This document shows, in pieces, positions 49,922 through 60,856 of a DNA stretch of 64,000 nucleotides. The notes beneath the pieces were generated by a model. That model was not told where the DNA came from and ran no database searches. It saw only the letters and a list, made by a program, of their open reading frames with translations. Within the stretch, counting starts at the first letter, position 1. Each line of letters opens with the position of its first letter. This DNA comes from Adiantum capillus-veneris (lineage: Eukaryota; Streptophyta; Polypodiopsida; Polypodiales; Pteridaceae), in the NCBI GenBank assembly GCA_014529385.2, contig CM043964.1, positions 101,884,087-101,948,086 of the forward strand, read 5' to 3'. Both the position numbers and the translations under genes were made by a program.

Positions 49922-50984
49922 CTGTTATTATCAAGCGAGGTTCAAGTCTCTTGTAAGACCTTTCTCAATCCAGTTGATGTTTTGTGGTGGTACCAACATA
50001 AGTGTATATGATGCCGTACATAAATAAACACAAGCTTACGCGGTAGTCTAACTGGATGTTCTAAATGCTGCACATTTGCATGCAAGTGCATGTAACATGA
50101 TGCAAAAACTTCATACTCAGTTGCATTTATCCCAATACACAGGCATAAGCTCGTTTACTAGCCCCAAGAGTCAAGAGAGTTCTTGGACTCTATCTACTGT
50201 ACATGCCTTCAATCAACTGCAAATGTTGATTCCAATTTTTATCTAGTCAAGACCTTACCTTTCTTGCATCACATAGCTACTTCATTGTTCGTATAAACCA
50301 ATCCTTGTTTCCAGAACTCTACATCTAGTACAAGGTGGTCCTACCATGCTGCCATCCTCTCTTTGCCTGAGAGTCGTCTTGAGAATGTTCCAACTTGCAC
50401 TTCATCGAGGGAGCAGTTTCACACAATAAAATTTTCTATGCTTTTATGTTAATTCTACCTGTATCTTCGTCGTAAGTGTGCAGACACACATACGCATGTG
50501 CAAAAATACATCTACAGGTGCAATAGATACATCCTCGTATGAAAACAGTTCTATCTCTGAAAAATCTGAACACAAGTCTAAGTTTCACACCTTAATTCCT
50601 CATCCTCTTTGTCCCAACATTGCTTTTCCAAAGCTTTTCGACTTTCTGACAACAACAAAATCCAGAGTAAAACTACATGCTTCCTTACCTCAAAACAACT
50701 TCCAAAGTACATACAGAATTGCAGGGCAATATATACAGAAGATAAAATAGATCAAGTTCAATCTCTGGATTGGACTCCTCTTATGTCTTCCTACTCCACT
50801 GCAGACAAAGGAATGGCCTGGTAGCTTATGAGGAATACTCTGGCAAATGGCTCCTCCATTGATAGTGGGGAGAGAGATAAAGCAAGGGGGTCCTTCAAGA
50901 GAGAGGGGTCAAGCATAACTCTACAGGGTAGGGAGGTTTGGCCACCATCGCACAGTAACTTACCCTCACACTAAAAGCCCTTCT
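49922..50984. other. no recognised gene; may hold further exons
   Basis: This is upstream of the spliced minus-strand gene. Open frames at 50478-50824 on the plus strand show no family resemblance. The promoter and first exon of the coiled-coil gene could lie here, but no start was identified. Confidence 0.3.
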
Positions 50985-51029
50985 GTGAGGCTCGCTGCTC
51001 GCTACGCTGTTCTCTCACCATCGCTGCCT

Positions 51030-51057
51030 TCCCCCCCCCCCCCCCCCCCCCCCCCCC
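51030..51057. repeat. poly-C tract in the LINE leader
   Basis: About 28 consecutive C are followed by TCTCTCTCG. A shorter C tract (about 11 bases on the minus strand, 57611-57622) occurs in the leader of LINE B, so C tracts are part of this family's 5' region. Confidence 0.95.
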
Positions 51058-51317
51058 TCTCTCGTGCTGCTCCTTTGCCATTGCTGCGCACGCCCTGCAG
51101 CCCCCGCTCACCCCCTGCAGCCTTGCTGCCCTCCCGCTAGCTCCTCGTCGCCCACCAGCACCCCTCAACCCCACCCCACCCCCCCCCCTCTTTCGGCCCC
51201 CAACCCACCTCCCCATCCCCTTGCTTGCTCAAGGCAGGGTTGCCGCCTCCGACCTCTCCTTGGTGCCCTCTCTTGCATTCGCTCTTCTCCGACTCGCCGT
51301 AGTAGCAGCAAACACAG

Positions 51318-52700
51318 ATGGAGGATTTTGCTCCGCCACAGAGGGACTCAACGAAAGACCCCTCGCCCGACCCCGCGGAATCCACCATCCAACTTGCTCT
51401 TTCGCCGACAAAGCAAGCGAGCTTAGAGGCAGAGGTGGTGCACCTTCAGGCCACCTCAGATATCTGCAAGATTATCGGCACCAGACCTAGCACAGGGGAG
51501 GTGCGAGATCTCCTCCAGGCCCGCCTTTTAGCAGAGGTGGGCAAGATCATCGACGTACAGTTTCTCGGACGTAGCTACTATCAGATAGAGTTTGAGTCTT
51601 CCGAGATGGCGTCCAAGGTCATTGCAATGAGCCCCCTAGCCATCCGAGCAACTAGAGCTCACTTTCGGCAGAGGCACCATGGATTTGATCCGGCTACCAA
51701 CATTCTCATTGAGGAGGCAGACCTTTCCATCTCAGTTTGCTTCCCAGGCCTGAGGAGAGAGTACCTCCCGCTCCTTTCCAGGATTGGCTTGGAGATTGGG
51801 GCTGTCCTAGAGACACCTCATCGCGGCAGCTTCTGTAGCTACCAAGGCAGCTAGCACACCTACAGTACGTGTTCTGGTTTGTGATACCCACACCCTCCCG
51901 AAGGTTGTTCTACTACCTCGGGTAAGTGGTGGTTGGTTCACCAGAATGTGGAGTATTCGGGCCTCCCGAACCAATGCTTTATTTGTTGACATATGGGCCA
52001 TCTAGCAAAGGCATGTCCACAGAGGAGGCGGACCAGACCTTCAGTCAGACCCAGACCCAGACCCAGACCCAGCCTCCTAGGTCTGGCCAGACACAACAGA
52101 CAGAGACACACGTAGCTCAAGCAAATCCCTCCTCCGAGCCTGGTGCCCAGGCAAAGGAGGGATGGTAGCAAGTCCATGGCCACCACGCCAGTTCAGCCCC
52201 CCTGGTGATCGCCCTACACCAGGGCACGGCAAAGGGTTCCCACAGGGAACCGTTTTGACCCCTTACAGCAGGACGAGGCGTTCCACCCTCCACCTCAGTG
52301 TCACCGCAGACAGCCCCTCCTCCCCCCATGCCACCCACCGCCACACCCCTGTCTCCATCTCCCCCACCCCCCCCATGCCTCCAGTTGCTGCCCCCTCCCC
52401 TCCTATTCCACCCACTATTCCCCTTGCTTCCTCATCCTCTCTTGCTCCTTCCCCACAGCCGGCTCAAGGGGCAGAACCTTCATCGTCTTCTAGGTCTCTT
52501 GATAGCGCTTTTTCCACGAGCCGCCTGGCGAGGCCTACGACTTTACACGCTTCCTCAGTGACTCTTCACCAGACTTTGAGGCGGCTTGCTTCAAAGTCCA
52601 TGTACTGTTTCTTGTAGCTAGAGGGATAGATGCCCTCGACACAGCAGTTGGTTCTATTTTCCTCTATGTGGCAGGGACCAGTCAGAGTGGACTCTCGACT
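51318..52700 (+). pseudogene. LINE A ORF1 (gag-like, zinc knuckle)
   Basis: The first frame (51318-51854) starts MEDFAPPQRDST and contains LLQARLLAEVGKIIDVQFLG, then YYQIEFESSEMASKVIAMSP and ISVCFPGLRREYLPLL, which fits the N-terminal domain of plant L1 ORF1. A frameshift near 51840 moves the reading. A CX2CX4HX4C zinc knuckle then appears near 51976 (CFIC-HMGHLAKAC) with a stop inside it. A proline-rich region follows (52300-52480), then a C-terminal segment (ACFKVHVLFLVARGIDALD) to about 52700. ORF1 protein binds LINE RNA in the RNP. Confidence 0.82.
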
Positions 52701-52791
52701 CTGTGATGGATTGGCTTCACGCTTAGGCTCTTGAGTTCTCTCACCACACGGGAGACTTGGGGGTTACAGATTTGGTACAGACTCTGTGTGT

Positions 52792-52990
52792 CACAAAGTG
52801 ATGACGTGGCTACCGAGAGCAAAAAACCCTAATTTCTGCCAGAAACCCTAAAACCTGCAAACCCTAATTTTGCCAAAAACCCTAATCTACAAAAACACGA
52901 ATTTCTGGAAACCCTAACCCTAACTGCTGGCTGAAACCCTAAAACTGGCGGCTGAAATGCCACGTGGCAAGCAGTACGGATTTCCGGAAT
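52792..52990 (+). repeat. LTR fragment with telomere-box-like motifs
   Basis: The segment starts TGTCACAAAGTGATGACGTG, the same beginning as the minus-strand LTR at 58279. Seven CCCTAA motifs, mostly as AAACCCTAA, occur within 52826-52945. It stops where the poly(A) end of LINE B begins. It is present as the first ~200 bases only, plus orientation. Confidence 0.6.
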
Positions 52991-53136
52991 TTTTTTTTTT
53001 AACGAGAAAAAGATCTTTCTATTAGTTAATGAAAACTGCCCATAGGGCTACAACCACCTCTGCGAGAGAGGGCTACAACAAACATGATGGGGAGACTCTC
53101 CCAATGAAAAAACAGCATATAGACAATGAGGCTAAA

Positions 53137-54480
53137 TCAAGAGATGGGAGGAGGGAAGAGCCACACAGGTGGACGGTAGTGCCATCTGAGCACACCCTGG
53201 ACAATGGTGTAGAAAGGCCCAGGGCGCCAGAGTCGAAGGAAAGCCTCGTGGCGCTCCCGCATGTGGTCGGAGCTGCCCTGTAGTCCCTCAAGCTGTCCTC
53301 TGAGAGTATGGATCAGCTCTAGCCAAAAGTCACGAACAGTCTCTGCTGGTGGCACAGGGCGAGCCTCAAAGATGCGAAAACAGCGGGCCCGCCAGATGAA
53401 CCAAAGTGTCAAGCCATTGATGAGCTCCCAACACTCCTCTCTCTCACTGCACCACTCCTGTGGAGTAAGCTCTGTAGCAGGCTGGAGTGTAGGTCGCCCC
53501 CCCTGTATCACTATCATCCTGCTGGTGGAAGATAGCTCAAACTGAAGTGCCGGGCCCATGAGAGTGGACCAAGCCGCTGCCCCCAGTGTATTGTCGAGCC
53601 GTGGAGAGAGTGGGCATCAGCCGAAGAACTCATAGCCACACCTGCTGGGCCGAGGGACAATCCCAAAGACAGTGACGCTGACTCTCCACCAAATGGTCAC
53701 AGGCTGCACATGCGGCCGAGAGACCACTATGCACTAGCCAGCTCCCTACTGCTGTAGCTCTCTATACGACCAGCCACTGAAACAAGGTGACATGCCTCGG
53801 CTGTCTGGAGTCCCACAGCCTCTCCCAAAAGGCTGCCAAGAACTCGATTGTGAGACCCTCCTCCTGCCAATGACGTGCTGCAGCGGGGCGGGCCTCTCTA
53901 TGCTGCAAGTATATGACGTCCAAGCCGAACAGTGTACTGAAAGAAAGGGACTCCTGGGTGGTCTGCATAAGAGAAGGGGTCCCTCCATAGCCACTCACCA
54001 GGATCCCACTGCACTCGTTCCAGTGGACAACACTCCCAAGCCCATAGCCTCCAGTGTCCAGTCTCAAGAGCTGCTGGGTCAGGGTCTATGACGCAAGTCC
54101 TCCCACAGATGCCCACTACTCGGATCCTCTGAAACAGCACTCTGATACCTGCAGGGCCTCTACTGCAACTCGTTGTAGTCGTCCCCTACCCTGAAACTCG
54201 AAGAACAGGGCTGGGACAGTCTCTGAGCAGGCCCTGACTGAGATGAGAACCTCCAGTCGTGTGAAGGCTCCCATCCACCGGGGTGCTACTGGCTCGAGAG
54301 ACATGAGCCACTCAGCTGGAACTGACTCTGAGATGTCCTGACACATGCTCTGCACCCCTCTCATGCCCTGTAGCTGGAACCCTGGCACCTCCTCTGACAA
54401 ACCTGTGAATTCTAGCCAGTCACCTAGAGAGCGCGTTGGACCTGCTGCCATGGGACCCTAGGAAACATGAGGCCGACTAC
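53137..54480 (-). pseudogene. LINE B ORF2 C-terminal region with zf-RVT motif
   Basis: After the RT the minus strand reads, through interruptions, a CX2C...ESQRHCLWDCP zinc-binding motif near 53700 (zf-RVT type, typical of plant L1 elements). A C-terminal module follows: LTLWFIWRARCFRIFEARPV near 53400 and FWLELIHTLRGQLEGLQG near 53310, ending at 53137. Stops near 53640 and frameshifts near 53560, 54100 and 54460 interrupt it. Confidence 0.75.
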
Positions 54481-56266
54481 CAACCAAGTGGCCTCTCTGA
54501 GTGCTAACCATGGGGTTTCAGACGAGGGGCTGCCCCTAAGTAGGCGCTCCTCCGTGCACGTCGGCTGTCTCTGCTCCAGGCCACGCCGTAAGAGCTCCCA
54601 AGATCGAAGCAAACTCACGACGAAGCGGTCCTCCAGTCTCCTGCTCACACCAGCTCTACGCATCTCTGTAAAGATCCATCTGGTCGAAGGTTGCCAAGGG
54701 CCTCCTGACTGAGGCACCCTAGCACGAAGCCTCTGCAGCAAGAACTCCTTCCAGGGCTCCTCACCTGGAAGAAGTCCTCTGACTATGAAGGGCTCTGCTC
54801 TGCTATGCTGGATCAATGATCCCAAGCCCTCCCTGAGAACAAGGAAGCGTGATGACCTGCCAAGCCACCTTGGCTCGGGCTATCTGAGTGTCACATCCTG
54901 ACCAAAGAAAGTTCCTGATCAGCCTCTCTACCTGGCTGATACAAGAACTCGAGAAGATACAGCAGGAAGTGATGTACGACATAGTCGCCAACAACACCTG
55001 GTTGGAAACTACTACTCTGCCAACCAGAGAGAGTCGTGATGAGCTCCAATGTAACAACTTTCTCCTGATAGACAGGAGAAGGGGAGCAATCTGCTGCTCG
55101 GGAGACGAGTCCAAACCAACCTGACAACCCAAGTACCGAACTGCAGTCCCTGGGGGAATCCACCTGAAACCCTCTCCTGGCATCCAGTCTGGCACAGGAG
55201 CACTACCAACCGAGAAAGCCAATGTCTTTCTCCAGTTGATCAGTGCGCCCGATGCACAACAGAAGGTCTCCAAAGCCTGCTCACATCTGTGAAGATTGGC
55301 CTCCGAGCCATCTAAGTACAGAGCTGAGTCATCGGCAAACTCAGCGTCCAATAGCTCATCTCCCCGAATAGGGAGTGCTAAGCCCCGTAAACCAACCTGT
55401 TGTGACACCAAAAATCTGCTCATCGCCTCCGCATAGAACAGAAAGAGAAAGGGGGCAAGAGGACAGCCCTGTCTGACCGAGCGTGTAAGCATGAAGCGAT
55501 CACCTCTACCTCCTGCCAAAAGCCCCTGACTGTGAGCCTCTCTGTACAAGGCTGACACCTCTCTGATCCAAGCATCTAAGAAGCCCATCCTACGTAGAGT
55601 GCCCTCTAAAAAGTCCCAGTCAACTCTGTCGTATGCCTTCTCAAAATCGAGAAGAAGAATCACGAGGTCCTCACCACGGAGCCGTGCCAAGGCAGAAGCC
55701 TCCCAGAAAGTAAAGATGTTGTCAAGGATACTGCGTTCCTTGACAAAACCTGTCTGAGTCCCATGTATAAGGCTCTCTAAAAGTGGCTGAATCCTCAAAC
55801 TCAGAGCCTTGGCAAGAATTTTGTAGGCTGAGTTGAGGATGGTGATGGGGCGCCACTATCGAATCTCATCCAAGGAGCCACCCTCCTTGGGAATGAGGTA
55901 GATCAGGCCCTCACTCGTGCTGTCAGGCATCACTCCTGTGTGCAAAATGTACTGAAAAGCACAACAGAGATCTGGGCCAAGCAGGTCCCAGTACTCCAAG
56001 AACAAGCTGGGAGTCAACCCATCCTCACCTGGACAGCTACCATGGGGGAGGGCCCTAAGAGCCGTGTGCAGCTCCTCAAGCTGAAGTGTAATCTCTAGCC
56101 TCTGACGCAACCTCAAACGCATCTCCTCAGTCACAAGACATGGCTGCCCAAACCTGCTCCCTGCATGCATCCTGCCGCTCTGACTGGGACTCAGCAGACA
56201 GTAACTCACGGCAGAAGTCAGTAGCAACTGCATGCATATCCTTGGGCTCACAAGCAACTGACCCAT
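54424..56266 (-). pseudogene. LINE B reverse transcriptase
   Basis: The 331-codon frame 54803-55798 contains HGTQTGFVKERSILDNIF, LLLDFEKAYDRVDWDFL (motif A), VRQGCPLAPFLFLFYAEAMS (motif B) and EFADDSALYL (motif C, FADD with both aspartates intact). Upstream, 55856-56266 reads CPGEDGLTPSLFLEYWDLLG, the conserved RT entry (GxDGxTxxFY type), and ends in a stop at 55856-55858. Downstream, 54424-54825 continues the thumb/connection region. This is standard plant L1-clade RT, one of the better preserved frames of the window. Confidence 0.92.
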
Positions 56267-56432
56267 CGGGCCTCCTCAATTGACTGACCTTGGCATGCGA
56301 GTGCCGAGGTCCCACTGTCTCAAAAAGAGCACCAGTCACTCTGTCACCCACCTGAGTCCACTGAGATGACTGTCGGTGGAAAGCAAACTCATGACGCCTC
56401 TCCTCTGTGCTAGCAAGCTCCTGTCGAGCCTG

Positions 56433-56986
56433 CTATAACTGCTCCTCCAACCATGGACTGTCTGGATGCTGCTCCTGCATCCTCTGTAATGAAGCAATGC
56501 CCCGTCTGAGACGCTGCTCCGCCTCTCTCGCTGTAGCCCGACGAGCTAGAGACTCCTGAAGTAAAAAATGGCTAATCTGAGCTAGGCCTGAGGCCACTCT
56601 GTTTGCAGGAGAATCCTGTCTGTCCATGCCCTCTGTCTAGAGAGCCTCTACCCTCTCTCTGAGTGCTGAGTCCAACAAGACCCTCTCTGGGATGCGAAGC
56701 ATCGTGCTCCCACTCCTCTGCATATCTACCACTGTGAGGATCACTGGTGCATGGTCCGAGAAGGAGGTCCCTGCCGAGATGCCCACACTGATCCTCCCAA
56801 GTCACTGAAGTGGTCACTAGTGTAGAAGCGATCTATCCGCGATAGATTCACTCCTCCCACTCTGCGGTCCGATCTAGAGAAGGCAAGACTGTCTGGGGGC
56901 CTCACAAAACCTGAGTGTTGCCATGTATCCGAGACCCTCAAAGTCATACACAACCTCTCCCGAGCTGCCAACTCGACTCCATGCAC
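56433..56986 (-). pseudogene. LINE B endonuclease C-terminal part and linker
   Basis: LSRIDRFYTSDHFSD at about 56835 matches the C-terminal half of AP-type LINE endonuclease (SRIDRFYVS...), and SFSDHAPVIL follows in another frame with the catalytic SDH motif. The N-terminal half of the endonuclease is absent. A helical linker (56433-56627) leads toward the RT. Confidence 0.75.
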
Positions 56987-57016
56987 AGTAGCATGGCTAC
57001 CACCATGTGGTAAGTA

Positions 57017-57460
57017 CTACCTCCGTAAACCTGGAAAGCAGACCGAGATGGGGATGTCTGCCTCCTCTACTAGAACATCCGAAGCCGGGTCAAAACCATG
57101 TCTCCACTGTCGTAAGTGGGCACGTGATGCTCGGATGGCCAGTGGACTCATAGCTATGACCTTGGACGCCATCTCGGAGGTCTCAAACTCGATCTGATAG
57201 TAACCCCGTCCGAGAATCCGTACATCCAAGATCTTGCCCACCTCTGCGAGAAGGCGGGCCTGGAGAAGGTCACGCAGCTCTCCTCTGCTAGGTCGGGTGC
57301 CGAGAATCTTGCAGATGACCGAAGCCGCCTGCAATCGCTCTACCTCTGCGGCAAGGCTCGCTTGCTCTGTCGACGAGAGAGCAAGTCGAATGGTGAGCTC
57401 AGCGGGGTCGGACGAGGGGGCTTCAGGCGAGTCCCTCTGTAGCGAAGCTGGAGCCTCCAT
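57017..57460 (-). pseudogene. LINE B ORF1, truncated after 147 codons
   Basis: The frame starts MEAPASLQRDSPEAP and contains LLQARLLAEVGKILDVRILG, then YYQIEFETSEMASKVIAMSP and ISVCFPGLRR before a stop. By eye most residues are identical to LINE A ORF1 at 51318-51770. It lacks the zinc knuckle and proline-rich region that LINE A keeps. Confidence 0.88.
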
Positions 57461-57806
57461 CTGTGTCTACTGCTGTGGCGTAAGAAGAGGGCGGCGGGAG
57501 GACGCTGCAAATAGGCGCGCAGAGCACTGCCCCAAGGGAGACTCAGTGCTGAAGGAGCCGAATGCAGGGAGCTGTCGGGATGAAAAGAACCGACCGGCCG
57601 GCGGATGGTGAGGGGGGGGGGGGAGGCGGAAGCAGGCAACAGGGACGGCAGTGGTGGCGCGAGCGGCAACAACGGGCGGGGGCGGGGACAGCTAGCGCGA
57701 GCAGGCAGGGCAGCGAGGGCTGTATCAGACTTGGACCCTCCAAGTCAAGAATCAACCGCGACAGCACCAAATAACCACTTCAAAACAAGTCACAGATCAC
57801 AATAGA

Positions 57807-58279
57807 TGTACACTGGTCCGACGGAGTCCCGTGCCTAGAGATATTGGCCCCAAAGACAGACACCCCTTTCGGTATTTCTTTTTATATTAATCAGATCAAA
57901 GTAAAAGAGAGTAGCTAGGGTTTCACTCTCAGACTCTGCGTCCAGATGCTCTGAGAAGTGAGGCCCTTACCACTAATTTATAGATTACAAGGGATGCCCA
58001 AGAGCAGAGCCCCAAAAGCTTGAAAGCAAAAGCAGATTCTCTCTCTCTCTCAATGAGAGTCGGTAAAAAGCAAGTTCTCTTTTTCTCTTTCTTTCTCCCA
58101 AATCATAGCAAAAAGCTGAGATCTGCGTCGCTCAAAATTTCCGCACAAAAAACCAAAAAAAAAAAAAAACTAGACCCTGACGATTTTCAAAAATTAGGGT
58201 TTGTGGCAGAAATTAGGGTTTGCAGGTTTTTTTAGGATTTCTGGCAAAAATTAGGATTTCTGTTGTCCGCCACGTCATC
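57807..58279 (-). repeat. probable 3' LTR of the chromovirus (about 473 bp)
   Basis: On the minus strand the segment begins TGTCACAAAGTGATGACGTG directly after a purine-rich tract (AAGAGGGGGGTA, 58280-58291), the expected polypurine tract/LTR junction. CCCTAA motifs lie near its start. A TATA-like or poly(A)-signal-like stretch (TTAATATAAAAAG) lies near 57885. A possible end is GTGTACA at 57807. It is 2 kb from the pol stop of the chromovirus, so ownership is likely but not proven without the 5' LTR. Confidence 0.55.
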
Positions 58280-58291
58280 ACTTTGTGACAT
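58280..58291 (-). promoter_or_regulatory. polypurine tract before the LTR
   Basis: On the minus strand AAGAGGGGGGTA immediately precedes TGTCAC. This is the plus-strand priming site expected upstream of a 3' LTR. Confidence 0.6.
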
Positions 58292-59965
58292 ACCCCCCTC
58301 TTGAAAGCATTGTAATCGACCGCGATTACGCCTGCAAAATAGACAAAAGCCATAAACCGTCTTAGCAGACACTGACTGTTAGTACCTACGTACTAGGAAC
58401 ACACATCTAGCACATGTACAAAATCGACAGTCATATCACACGACATCACAAGACATCACATGATATTCAACATTCATTCGGATCTTAGACCATGATTTAT
58501 CGGCAATGTAGCTAACAATCACATCTAGGTCCAATCGGAACCTCATCGATGTCCGATTGACTAACCCCTATTGCAACCATGTCTATTCAAGATCAAGTAG
58601 ACCAAAATGCTGCAGTCATTTCGTCTATCAGTTCCTGCACTCAAAAGAAGTGAAGAAACAAATCAATATCATTATCAGGAATTCCATTTCATAAAGTCAT
58701 CCAGCAGAATACCGTCAGCTCTCAGTATCCCTGAAGCTCAAAGAGACATCAGTGACTTCAGTATCAAAATCAAGGCATCTGTTGACAAAGGAGCGGAGTA
58801 ACTCCCCTCTTGTGCATCCCACTGCACCAGATCTTCGGCCAAGCTGAATTCTGGGTTCCGTTTGGAGTAGACTATGTTAAACCAAAACATCGAGGTAAAG
58901 TTTCACAATCCGAGGAGTATCTGTCACAAACGGGAGCGCATAACAATATAAAATATACTCGGATAAATAGAATTTATCACTTAATACAGAAGCCAAAGGA
59001 TATAGAGAGAAATAAATAGAGAGAGAGAGAGAGTGACAAGATCGACACAGTACTGGGGACCAAAAGATGGGTTGGTTCCCCCCCTTAAAGAGAATCCTTT
59101 ATTAGGGAGAATCTTTTTACAAGCACAAGAACTGGAGAAAACCCCTCCGTTCTAATTCTCTGACTCGATGGTCGTTCCTTCCCGTAAGGGAAATCCGAGA
59201 GACGGGCTCTCAATCCTTTTTCCGTCTGTACTCGGAGTCGAGACTCCACAGACAATTTTCGAATTCCAAGAATGGAATTCCCAAGCGTAGGCCGAAGCCT
59301 TTTCGCTTCTCCTTCGCGATGAAGTACCTACAAACACACGCAAACGCACGACAACAATTCGTATAGCGAATCCACAATAGATACCTGTCGCTCTTGCGCG
59401 GGAAAAGCGACTTCCGTGCTTCGTAGTCTCGCGATCTCTCAAGTCTTTTGGCAGCAGAGTCTTCTCTTGCTGACGTTGGTAACCTCCTTTCAGTGAGGGC
59501 ATCTGGTGCTTTTATAGCTCCTTCACCACGGCACGAATAGCTGCCCACGTAGAGATCGCGACCGTTTTTTTTTTTTTTTCCTGTTCTACCTGAAATAGGG
59601 AGAGAGAATTCGCTGGCTAGTTTTGTTGCTTTATTTTCTAAGTGGCTGCCCACTTATTAAGTGGGCGGCCGACATATTTTAAAGTTGGTCTGAACCTGCC
59701 CAAAAACTCAATAAAACCTTATAAGTTAAAAACAATGCCTTTCACAACACTTCCCAGGCGTCCTTGGATGCAACCACATGCACAAATGCAATGCATACAT
59801 AGATTCCTCGTGGAAAAGCGTTTGCTCTTCTCGAAAAACTCGTTAAAATATTCCGCTTTTTAAGAAAAGCTTCTCAGAACCCATCTTTATTCTTGTGCTT
59901 GCGTCTTTACGCGTATTCCTCTTTTCCAATTCGGATTTCCTCTCGACTATGGATATCCCCTTTCC
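58292..59965. other. region between chromovirus pol and LTR, no firm gene
   Basis: A minus-strand frame at 59210-59653 (147 codons, basic, opening MGSHLENKATKLASE) and others here show no known domain. A second purine-rich run (AAGGGGGGGAACC on the minus strand, about 59083) could mark another decayed LTR junction. AG runs occur near 59018-59032 and an A/T run at 59566-59579. Confidence 0.35.
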
Positions 59966-60262
59966 GATGCACCCATCACCCACCTTGTGACGCATCAAGA
60001 ATACCCATCACTAGTCCTTTCCTACCGAACTTACGGTACAATCCCCTTCACGATGCTCTATGTCACCCATCCTATGACGCATCAGAGATGTCCGTTCCCG
60101 GATGGTCGGATACTTCTTTACTGATGCTCCCTGTCACCCACATCCGTTGTGACGCATCAGAAGTACCCGTTCCTAGTGGCCTTACAGATATTCCTTTTCA
60201 CATTGCTCCTGTCATTATTTTGAATGACGCACTAGGGATACTCTATATTCGGATGTCTCCAG
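59966..60262. repeat. short tandem repeats of 71-86 bp, four diverged units
   Basis: Units begin GATGCACCC (59966), GATGCTCTA (60052), GATGCTCCC (60123) and ATTGCTCCT (60202). Each contains GTCACCCA(C/T) and TGACGCA(T/C)(C/T)A. They lie just 3' of the chromovirus pol stop on the minus strand, where some plant gypsy elements carry 3' tandem repeats. Confidence 0.75.
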
Positions 60263-60294
60263 TGAGAAAAACCCTCACTTAAAATTCCAATAAT

Positions 60295-60723
60295 TCATTT
60301 TATGTCAGATAAAGCCAATTTAGCAACAGTATCTGCTAGGTCCTCCTCCTCCATCCACTTCGCATCAAATGCAGGAAAGTTCTTGAACTTAACCAAGAAC
60401 CGCCTTCGGACTTTACCTTTCTTCGTATCCGTATGTGCCAAAATCTGTTCAGGAACAAGGGTGTCCTCGTTTTCTTCCACTGCGGGTTGCTCATCAAGCT
60501 CCCCATCATCAGGCACATCACCCTTAACAGGTTTCAAGAGACTCACATGCAATGCATTGTGAATCTTCCAAATATCTGGCAGTTTCAATCGGAAGGAGAC
60601 ATCATTTATCTTTTCAGTAATCTGGAAAGGTCCGTAGTATCGCATACTACGAGCTTTGGAAAAAGCCTCTCCTTTCCCTTTTTCTTTCGTAGGCGTGCCT
60701 TCTGAAAACGTAAGAGCAATCAT
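60295..60723 (-). pseudogene. chromovirus integrase C-terminus (GPY/F) and chromodomain
   Basis: The frame contains the GPY/F module (RYYGPFQITEKINDVSFRLK, then IHNALHVSLLKP) and, after an acidic linker, a chromodomain (KVRRRFLVKFKNFPAFDAKW, then MEEEDLADTV). Chromodomains on chromovirus integrases direct insertion to chromatin with particular histone marks. The domain keeps the typical beta-strand (LVKFKNFP) and the W-MEEEDL ending. It ends at a TAA at about 60297. Confidence 0.9.
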
Positions 60724-60856
60724 CCTCCTTCCGTTTCAAGTCGCGACGATGGCGATCCGCTGCCTTTTTCTTTCGTTCTTGAGACTTCTGTAAAGTCTCG
60801 CGAACCTTGGCAAAAGCTGTATCCAAATCTCGCGAATATTCATCCGCTTCAAATAT

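Larger units (their letters stand above)
50985..52791 (+). mobile_element. L1-like LINE, 5' part only (LINE A)
   Basis: A CT-rich, C-tract-bearing 5' leader (about 50985-51317) precedes ORF1. The sequence then ends abruptly at an LTR fragment at about 52792, before any endonuclease or RT. Loss of the 3' part is the reverse of normal LINE 5' truncation, so later rearrangement or nested insertion removed it. The leader and ORF1 match those of LINE B, which lies in opposite orientation at 53-57.7 kb. Confidence 0.8.
52991..57740 (-). mobile_element. L1-like LINE with poly(A) tail and internal deletion (LINE B)
   Basis: On the minus strand: leader with C tract (about 57740-57461), ORF1 (57460-57017), end of the endonuclease, RT, zf-RVT-type zinc region, C-terminal domain, a short 3' UTR, then AAAAAAAAAA at 53000-52991. 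The zinc-knuckle half of ORF1 and the front of the endonuclease are missing, so about 1-1.5 kb has been deleted compared with a full element (inferred from usual L1 length). No target duplication could be confirmed. Confidence 0.85.
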
